From Eucalyptus grandis (taxonomy: Eukaryota > Streptophyta > Magnoliopsida > Myrtales > Myrtaceae): a stretch of DNA of 64,000 nucleotides. A model generated the notes under the pieces. It made no database searches and was not told the DNA's origin. It was given only the letters and a program-made list of their open reading frames with translations. Below, piece by piece: positions 57,524-64,000 of the stretch (position 1 is the stretch's first letter; the number at the start of each line of letters is the position of its first letter). The position numbers and the translations under genes are program-made. The stretch is from assembly GCF_016545825.1 (NCBI RefSeq), contig NC_052614.1, forward strand, positions 28,855,669-28,919,668. The letters run 5' to 3'.

Positions 57524-58881
57524 TATAAAGTAGAGGTGTTAAAATGGGTCACTTGTTTATAACAAAAGATAGTTAAATGGGTTTCACAATTATAGGTTTA
57601 AGATAGGTGGGTCTTAAGTGGGTTTTTAAATGGGTTGGGTTGAAAACTCATCTTTAATAAAAACATTATAATTCCTCCATTCTCTCTTCCACTTTATAAA
57701 AATCTAAATTATAATTTTTTTATTTTTATTTTCTCTTTTCTTTTTCTTCCTTTTTTTCTTTCTTCTTTTTTTTTCTTTCTCCTTCCTCCTTCCTTCCGGT
57801 CGCCGGCACGGCGACGGCCGGCGACCGGCCGAGGCAGGCCTCGAGCTCGCCGGCGTCGGGCGAGCTGCTCGCCGGATCGGGCGCTCGGCGAGGCTCGAGC
57901 CTCGCCGATCTGGCGAGACTCGAGCCTTGGCGTCGGCAAGGCTCGAGCCTCGCCGATCCGGCGAGCCTCGAGCTCGGCTGGCGTCGGGCGAGGCTCGAGC
58001 CTCGCCGTCTGGCGAAGCCTCGAGCTCGCCGGCATCGGGCGAGGCTAGAGCCTCGCCGGTTCGGCGAGGGGCGAGCTCGAGCTCGCCGGATCGGCGAGGC
58101 GGAGGCCTCGCCGGCGTCGGCGAGCTCGAGGCTCGCCAGATCTGCGAGACTCGAGCTCGCCGGCGTCGGGCGAGGCTCGAGCCTCGCCGATCTGGCGAGA
58201 CTCGAGCTCTCGGCGTCGGGCGAGGCTCGAGCCTCGCCGATCCGCGAGACTCGAGCTCTCGGCGTCGGGCGAGGCTCGAGCCTCGCTGATCTGGCGAGCC
58301 TCGAGCTCGCCGGCGTCAGCGAGCTCGAGCTCGAGGCTCGCCTGTGGCCGGTCGCCGGCCGTCGTCGTGGCCGGCGGCCGGCCAAAGAAGAAGAAGAAGG
58401 AGAAGAAAAAGAAAAAGAAAATTATATTTTAAAAATAAAAATAATTAAAATTTTAATTTTTTTAAAAAATAATTAAAAATTTAATTTTTTTAAAAAATAA
58501 TTAAATTTCGATTTTTAAATAATTATTTTAAAATTTATAAAAATTGTCCATTAAATTTATATTGTATAAAACTATTTTAGCAATACAATTTTTAAAAAAA
58601 TAATATATATATAAAAGCTTGGAAGTATTTTAATAATATAATTTTTAAAAAAAACATGGGAATAAGTTTTTCTAAATTTGTTAAATATGAAAATATTTTA
58701 TTAATATGAGTTGGGTCGGGTCGGGTATGGGTTGGGTATGGGTTGGGTCGGGTTTGGGTCGAAAAATTTACATTAAACATTAATGGGTCATAAATGGGTT
58801 AATGGGTCAATTTGGGTCGGACCATTAATGACCCGACCCAAACCCAACCCAACCCACCCGTTTAACGGCTCTACTATAAAG
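57524..58881. mobile_element. hAT-like non-autonomous element with perfect 8 bp TSD
   Basis: Termini tagaggtgttaaaatgggt (57532) and, reverse-complemented at the right end (58873), tagagccgttaaacgggtgg. The octamer ctataaag lies directly outside both ends (57524-57531; 58874-58881), the hAT-type duplication length. Between the arms lie (ctt)n-like and (aag)n-like tracts around a 0.55 kb GC-rich core. The right arm also has tandem gggtcgggt words. No transposase. Confidence 0.85.
57840..58340. repeat. GC-rich tandem array, unit about 50 bp, with palindromes
   Basis: Seven or more imperfect units contain GGCGAGGCTCGAGCCTCGCC, a perfect 20-base palindrome, or close variants, separated by gatctggcgagactcgagctc-type spacers. 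Long frames on both strands (Arg/Ala/Ser-rich repeats) are a by-product of the array. Confidence 0.85.
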
Positions 58882-59240
58882 TTCTCTAAAGGGTTTTAGC
58901 TTGACACATTGGTAAACACAAGCTTTGAAAAGTAACACTTTTTTGCATGCTCTCAGCCAAGTTTAATGAAAATGTTAATTTCCCATCTTATCTAAAAGCC
59001 AAATCAAATGCACCCCTAGATTCTGATCTGGTAATTCACCACCAATTTTTGGAAGACGATTTTTCAACTCATTGAGACTTGGATCTCTAGCAATAGTGTC
59101 TGCAATGAGAAAATGAATTGTCATAATGCCAACATCGGCACGTTCTGCAGATGGACTAACTTAAAAGGAGAAGCATATTTTTAAGCATTTACGAATTAGT
59201 TTACTCATTAACATTGACCAAATATGTATAGCTTACAAAT
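58882..59240. repeat. continuation of duplicate copy B, with 'taatgccaacatc' repeat
   Basis: tctggtaattcaccaccaat (about 59028) matches 55890, and taatgccaacatcggcacg (59118) matches 56272 and 39655. This shows that the segment was duplicated before the hAT-like element entered copy B. Confidence 0.65.
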
Positions 59241-59867
59241 GTAAATGGTACGTTTGTATTGGACTGCGTACTAAATGATTCTTCACTTAAATATGGAATA
59301 GTAAATATTATTGGAAGGTTTGATAGTATAACTAACTAGTAAGATTGTAATTTCCAATTAACATTTCGTCACTGAACTAATGGAGCGAGAGCTTCCTTAC
59401 ATACTACATTAATTGATATTTAACTTAAGACTATCTATTAAGTTATGTGTAGTTCAAGGCTTTTACACGCACTTAATGTGGTTATTAATATTTTTTTTTT
59501 GCTTACATGCTATTTTAGGTTGAGTCTTGCTAATTAGTGTCGCAATCTTCCCAAGAAGAAATCCCGAGGGAGTTCAGTGGATTGCCAAGCAAGTGCTAAC
59601 GGTTGGCGCTAGCTCTTAGATCCAGTTCTACCAAGTCTTTCCGATTTCAATTTGCTTTCCGCAATTAATTATGAAAATTAAATTTACTTTTAGAGTCATT
59701 ACTAGTTTATTAGAGGCCAAAAAAAATGTCGGATAACATTTTATTTATGCAAATCAAAGATTTGAATATGGAGAATTTGATTACGCTAAATGTCTATCAA
59801 ATGCCCAGTGTGACACGGTTTGCTCTTTCTTGAAAACAAGTTATAGTGATTTTGTCAATTTTATTTT
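59241..59867. other. AT-rich sequence, nothing recognised
   Basis: No supported gene or repeat family. Confidence 0.45.
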
Positions 59868-60312
59868 CCCTAAATCCTCTATGTACATACCGATCATACA
59901 TGGATGCTCATACAATGAATCATAAATAACCAATAACCGAAGCAATTAAAGTAAAGTACGAGGATCGTATTAGGTAAAAAATTAGACAATGCCTTGTTAT
60001 TATGCCCTGGAACGGGACCCTTGTGAGCGGTTTGTGAGAAGTAAATCTGCATTACTCTAACAAATGTGAACTTCTTAATCTCCATGATTTCCCCAAATCC
60101 TCTATGTACATCGCGATCATACATGGATGCTCAAACAATGAAACATAAACAACCAATAATTAAAGCAATTAAAGTAAAATATGAGGATCATATTAAGCAA
60201 AAAATCAGATGATGCCACGTTATTATGCCTCGGGATGGGACTCGCGAGCGGTTTGTGAAAAGTAAACGTGTGTTAATCTAATAAATGGGAACTTCTTAAT
60301 ATCCATGATGAG
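59868..60312. repeat. tandem duplication, unit about 223 bp
   Basis: 59868-60090 and 60091-60312 share aaatcctctatgtacat, gatcatacatggatgctca, gtgagcggtttgtgagaagt-like and gaacttcttaat words throughout. No coding content. Confidence 0.85.
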
Positions 60313-61779
60313 ATGAGACGTATAATAAACTAAACAAATCCCACAATGCAAGAAGCACCTATCGATTAATCGATTTTATGATTCTAATGAGGCATGTTAG
60401 TGCATATGTAACCTAGGCATCCAAAATATGCACCGGAACCCTTACGCATGGAAATTTCTAGTATTTCTGACAGGTGGATTATGTGCATTGAAATGTTTCG
60501 AAAATGATATGTAGGAAAGTCTAGCCTGAGGCATGACATGAGTAACTGCTTCCATGAAATTGACTTAAACTTACGTGAGAGATATAACATCTCAAAAATA
60601 GCAACTTGGACACCTATCAATCGGTCTCAAGGGCGGGTGGCCATGAACATTCACAGCCACAAATTTGCAGGAGAAAGCTACGGCTTGCAATCGATGAATT
60701 CCAGAGTTCACACAGCCAACAAGACAGATAAGGCAGGTGCCGCATATCCAACTGCAAATCAGTATCCAGTTCATTTTCTCAGTTCCCTTTTCTAAAAATG
60801 GCTTGGTACTTCATCTGTGGCAGCTCAAGATCAAGTGGAATACAGATTTATAAGAACTGAAAGATGTTGAATATTCCAAAGTGTGAAAACCCACCATTTG
60901 AGAGTCTGCTAATGATGCATAACTAGGATGATTGCCGCACATAAGCCCCTCCCATAATGAAATGACGAAGACTCTGAGTTCAACACGCAACCTTCGAGTT
61001 GGTGTATTGAGAATATATCCATATTCATGTTCAGATCGTAGGACTTAGTAAATACCTCATAGTATGATCAGATGATATTATTGGCGGCCTGAGTAACGGG
61101 GACATGCTTAGTAGTCGGTTTAAACACACACCAAGAGCACCTTCACTTCCTTGACAACACATGCAGCTAACGTATTCTCTCTTTGTTCATTCACTCTCTG
61201 CCCACAACCTCACCCTTGCACGTAATTTTTCACTTCCTCCATGTTTTGCTTTTGACTCTCGATTTTGTGCCTCAGGAGAATTTCAACTTCGATGTCTTCA
61301 GGGGAATACCACATGGCTTTTCTTTCCAATCTTCCGGTTCGAACCACATGGCAGATCCCATGTGATGCTCGATTAAGGTTCTTGGTAATGATTCTGGGGG
61401 TCAAATTTTGGAGCTGAGGAAAGTCGACCACATGACATTGCAGCTGAATTCTAGTCATGTCGTCTTTTGTCGGCTGAAGACCCCATATCTCTTCTGCTGC
61501 AGGTCTCATTTGTTTTGTTGGCAGCATGCTCTGCTCTCTGTTTTACTCGGGCGGTTTCACGATTTTATGTCCCCTTTGCTTTACTTTTTTTTTTTTTTGG
61601 GAAAAATAGATTTCTAGAAACTAATCCCATTTTAGAAGATGTACAATATACGAGTAATCTAAACTGCAAGAACAAGCTCTAGTTTTTTTTGAAAAATATG
61701 TAAAAACGACCTTTTGGCAACAATTTATATTTTCTTAATAGGGAAGAGGAGAGGAAAGTATCTCCCTGAGAAAAAAAAA
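60313..61779. other. sequence without a supported gene
   Basis: Composition near average between 60600 and 61550. Short frames on both strands at 61161-61527 (one with FQLRCLQGNTTWLFF) could be a shred of a receptor ectodomain, but no family can be assigned. Confidence 0.35.
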
Positions 61780-62401
61780 TGTTACAATGATTACAAAGAA
61801 TTCTTAAATTACAAGAGTATCCTCCTTGTCATCAAAGATTTCATTAAGGTACTTGGGGGGTACTTGGGGAGAGAAGAGAGCAAATATCCTGAAAAACGGG
61901 AACTTCTCTTCTCATCTTTTTACACAAGAATCTGTGCACGTTTAAATTGTCTGTGAAGGCTTTATTTGATTTGGGCTTAAGGCCCATCCGCCAAAGTTGG
62001 GCCCAGAAAGCCCGGCCCACGGGAATAGGGCCCGTGGAAAGAAGGGGGTATAAAAGGGAGAGAGAGAGAGAGAGAAGACGTTGGTTGAAATCAGAATTCA
62101 CGTCGTCTCTCTCCCGCGCGTATTCTCTCTCAAAAGACAAAGGAAAAAGACAGTAAGCATACGGCTTGTTCTTCCTCCCTTCAAGGCTTCATCGGATCGA
62201 ATTGCTCAGTTTCTCTTCCTCCATCAACGTCGGTGTTTCATCAACGTCGGTGTTTAATCTGTGGCTAAAAGGTACGCTCGAATCCGTGGTGTGCTTTACG
62301 ATCGGTGATACGTGTCGTTTTCTTGGGCTTCACTTCCGCACTGATTTAGGGGTTCGATTTAGTGTCGAATCATGATTTATGGGGATCGGTCATTCCCAAC
62401 A
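61780..62401 (+). repeat. 5' LTR of the plus-strand copia element (left end uncertain)
   Basis: The right end cattcccaaca directly precedes the PBS. The left end is placed at tgttacaatg (61780) because TGTT/AACA would be matching termini; this is a guess. It contains a TATA box, a (GA)n tract and ggcccggcccacgggaat-type words. Confidence 0.6.
62049..62055 (+). promoter_or_regulatory. TATA box of the copia LTR
   Basis: TATAAAA in the context gggggtataaaagggag, about 350 bases before the LTR end. A (GA)n tract (62056-62075) follows, so transcription probably starts near 62080. The GA tract could also act as a GAGA-type promoter element. Confidence 0.7.
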
Positions 62402-62402
62402 T

Positions 62403-62414
62403 TGGTATCGAGCC
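62403..62414 (+). other. primer binding site (initiator Met-tRNA variant)
   Basis: tggtatcgagcc directly after the LTR; a common variant of TGGTATCAGAGC in plant copia elements. Confidence 0.8.
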
Positions 62415-62833
62415 AGGTTTCACGTTTTCCCGATCAATTTGATGTTTTGATTGAGTTTTCGCGAAGAAACTTTCGGCCGTACGGAACCGGGCGAAAATCC
62501 CGACACCCGAGACTTCTTCGGCCATTTTCATGAGTTTTAGAATGTCAAAAACAAATTCTGAAAGCACATTTTTGGGAGAAAGGCGACGTGGAGACGAGTG
62601 CGGAGATGTCTCGAGCGCGCCGGAGCAGCGCCGCACGCGCCCACACGCGCGGCCGGAAGGCGCTACGCGTGGGCGCGACGCGCCGGAAGCGCTCGATCGC
62701 CTGTGCGCGTGCGTCACACGCGCCGGTCGGCGAATCGGCGCGTGCGCGCCGCCGGCCGGCGAACCGGCACGCGCCGGTCCACGGACCGGACGCGGCCGTC
62801 GGCATGCGTCACCCAACGGTCGAACCGCTGGGA

Positions 62834-62959
62834 TGACGTCATCGATGACGTCGCCGATGACGTTGGTTGGCCGGGGCGACCCGACCCGCGAACCGACCCG
62901 ACCCAACCGGGCCGACGATGGCACGCGTGTGGAGTGCGGATGACGTCTGCGTGACGTCA
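62834..62959 (+). promoter_or_regulatory. cluster of five TGACG (as-1/bZIP-type) motifs
   Basis: TGACG occurs at 62834, 62846, 62858, 62941 and 62952. Those at 62834 and 62952 form the full palindrome TGACGTCA, bound by TGA-class bZIP factors. The first three are spaced 12 bases apart, close to the spacing of the tandem TGACG pair of the as-1 element. Function is inferred from motifs only. Confidence 0.5.
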
Positions 62960-63067
62960 TCCCGCGCACGCGCGGCGCACGTGCGGCCGGTCGCCCGAAC
63001 GGTCCGACCGGCCGTCCGTCCGTCAGTCTGGTCCGACCGGTCCGTCCGGTCCGACGACCGACGACCG

Positions 63068-63168
63068 TTGACCGGTGACGACCGTTGACCGCCGACGACC
63101 GTTGACCTCCGTTGACCGTTGACCTCGGTTGACCGACGACCGTTGACTTTGACCGTTGACCGTTGACC
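63068..63168 (+). promoter_or_regulatory. cluster of ten W-box cores (TTGACC/TTGACT)
   Basis: The tract is an imperfect repetition of gaccgttgacc and contains nine TTGACC and one TTGACT in about 100 bases. TTGAC(C/T) is the WRKY factor site. The array may have grown by slippage of a short repeat. Confidence 0.6.
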
Positions 63169-63229
63169 CGAAAAAAAAAAAAAAAAAAAAAGAGGGAAAA
63201 GAATGTGTTTCTTTTTCAATTAAGTCTAT

Positions 63230-63662
63230 ATGGATTATAATGTGATCCCTTATTTGTTCTGCATTTGTTGGGAACAATGCCTCCCCGAGGTTGCGCACAC
63301 CTATTCGCGCGATTCAGATGAACAAAAGGATAGGCTATCTAAGTTGATAGCGAGCGATGATCATCGATGGGAGAGTGGTGACTTAATTGATCATGTCCTT
63401 GAAGTCAACGGGAAAATTCAACAGGTCATATGGAATGGTCGTCCTATATCACAAGTCGAGAGATGGTGCGATTTTTCATAAACACTCTTCCACCCGAATG
63501 GCAAGATGTGTTGAATCGCATATGGGATGTCAACGGAGTGCTTCCTATAAGAAAATTGTGATGGATTTTGTAAATGAATATTATTGTATTGTTTCGAGGG
63601 AAAAGATCAAGAAATTGAACAAAAGAGGATCTTTCCCGTTCGTGTCTTTGACTTGGTGTTAG
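63230..63662 (+). pseudogene. copia gag remnant
   Basis: In shifting frames the plus strand reads LIDHVLEVNGKIQQV, then MEWSSYITSREMVRFFINTL, PPEWQDV, and RKIVMDFVNEYYCIVSREKI. The S-x-x-E-M-V-R-F-F-x-N-T-L-P-P-E-W block resembles copia gag (UBN2-type). At least two frame changes occur and no clear start codon was found. Confidence 0.5.
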
Positions 63663-64000
63663 TTGTATTGGTGATATATGTTAAGTGTGATTTGTGGACA
63701 TATTATGTAATGATTACTACCTAATTGTGTTAATTGAAAGCATTATTGTTTTTATTAGATGTTCTATTATATATTGCTTTCTCGTTATTGCTGGTTCTTT
63801 GTGGGTAATTAGCTATGGGTAGTTTTAGAAGTTTTTGTAGCTTCATAGAATTGACTTTGCATAAGACAATTATATTGATGATAGTTTTAAGTTAGGATTT
63901 TGGAGGATGATTAGAAACATAGTGACCTTTTGATTCTGAAACCTTACTTGAAATTATTTATTAATATGATGGGTCTATGTAAATAGGGATGCATAAATGA
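63663..64000. other. AT-rich end of window, nothing recognised
   Basis: No protease or integrase motif is visible in the last 340 bases. It may be an insertion within, or decay of, the copia element. Confidence 0.4.

Larger units (their letters stand above)
62415..63221 (+). other. GC-rich untranslated leader of the copia element
   Basis: The leader is unusually long (about 0.8 kb) and GC-rich. Sub-blocks: cgcg-rich 62600-62810, TGACG cluster 62834-62959, gtccg/gaccg repeats 62990-63060, W-box cluster 63068-63168, and a poly-A run 63171-63191. Long overlapping frames on both strands reflect base composition. Confidence 0.6.
61780..64000 (+). mobile_element. Ty1/copia element, 5' part, plus strand, continuing past window end
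   Basis: An LTR with TATA box, a PBS, a GC-rich leader and gag-like sequence follow in order. Pol and the 3' LTR are beyond base 64000. The gag part is already broken, so the element is probably defective. Confidence 0.65.

Noticed and set aside
57709..58385. Long Arg/Ala/Ser-rich frames on both strands
   Set aside because: They arise from the ~50 bp GC-rich palindromic array; frames are open on both strands and no domain is present.
61161..61527. Possible wall-associated-kinase ectodomain shred (FQLRCLQGNTTW) on the plus strand
   Set aside because: Match limited to one short stretch; cysteine pattern absent and an equally long frame runs on the other strand.
62370..63298. Several overlapping 70-200 codon frames on both strands
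   Set aside because: They lie in the GC-rich leader of a copia element with tandem motifs; stop codons are rare by composition.
1..64000. tRNA and rRNA genes
   Set aside because: No tRNA-like GGTTCGAATCC arm with matching acceptor stem, and no rRNA-like segment, was seen by eye; PBS sites only resemble the tRNA 3' end.

Overview
This is a eukaryotic nuclear window from a flowering plant. It carries a TIR-NBS-LRR resistance gene with introns (a class essentially absent from monocots), receptor-type LRR sequence, several Ty1/copia elements primed by initiator Met-tRNA, LINE pieces and many AT-rich inverted-repeat elements. A woody rosid such as a Myrtaceae species is my guess; nothing here proves the taxon. 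Intact genes are few: most of the 64 kb is transposon sequence, gene relics and old noncoding sequence.

Layout. 1-5.9 kb: minus-strand copia material, namely a gag-pol relic entering from the window edge, a ~1,043 bp LTR, a plus-strand (antisense) coding relic, and detached RT and RNase H pieces. 6.5-12.5 kb: an old LTR element with ~510-530 bp LTRs and a nearly noncoding interior; it keeps a broken RNase H tail and four hairpin modules sharing one loop motif. 13.4-15.3 kb: a frameshifted LRR receptor pseudogene, MIK2-kinase-like at the front and RLP-like at the back. 15.7-21.8 kb: AT-rich inverted-repeat elements with GC-rich cores, and a 5' LINE piece encoding DUF4283. 22.3-28.0 kb: a young copia element with near-identical LTRs, a perfect 5 bp TSD (cgaaa), PBS and PPT, but a frameshifted polyprotein. 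28-31 kb: GC-rich leader-like sequence and a probable Ty3/gypsy (Tat-type) LTR end. 31.9-32.5 kb: the 3' end of a LINE with its poly-A tail. 32.5-42 kb: largely unassigned AT-rich sequence with one small unknown gene (35.7-36.2 kb), three copies of R-gene-flank repeats and a MITE-like element.

42.1-46.6 kb holds the main host gene: a four-exon minus-strand TIR-NBS-LRR gene. Its splice junctions all keep frame, and its only obvious lesion is one in-frame TAG near the end of the TIR exon, where the family normally has Trp. Upstream lie repeats shared with the flank of the LRR pseudogene at 17 kb, so the two immune-receptor loci share ancestry in noncoding as well as coding sequence. 48-61 kb: more GC-cored inverted-repeat elements (one with a perfect 8 bp hAT-type TSD), a truncated second LTR of the first copia family, a duplicated RNase H-like (RVT_3) pseudogene segment and a 223 bp tandem duplication. 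61.8 kb to the end: the 5' part of a plus-strand copia element (LTR with TATA box, PBS, GC-rich leader, degenerate gag). Its leader packs five TGACG motifs and ten W-box cores into two short clusters.

The strongest new signals are the GC-rich cores shared by inverted-repeat elements with unlike termini, the defence-type motif clusters in the copia leader, the hairpin modules at 8 kb, and the single-nonsense TNL gene.
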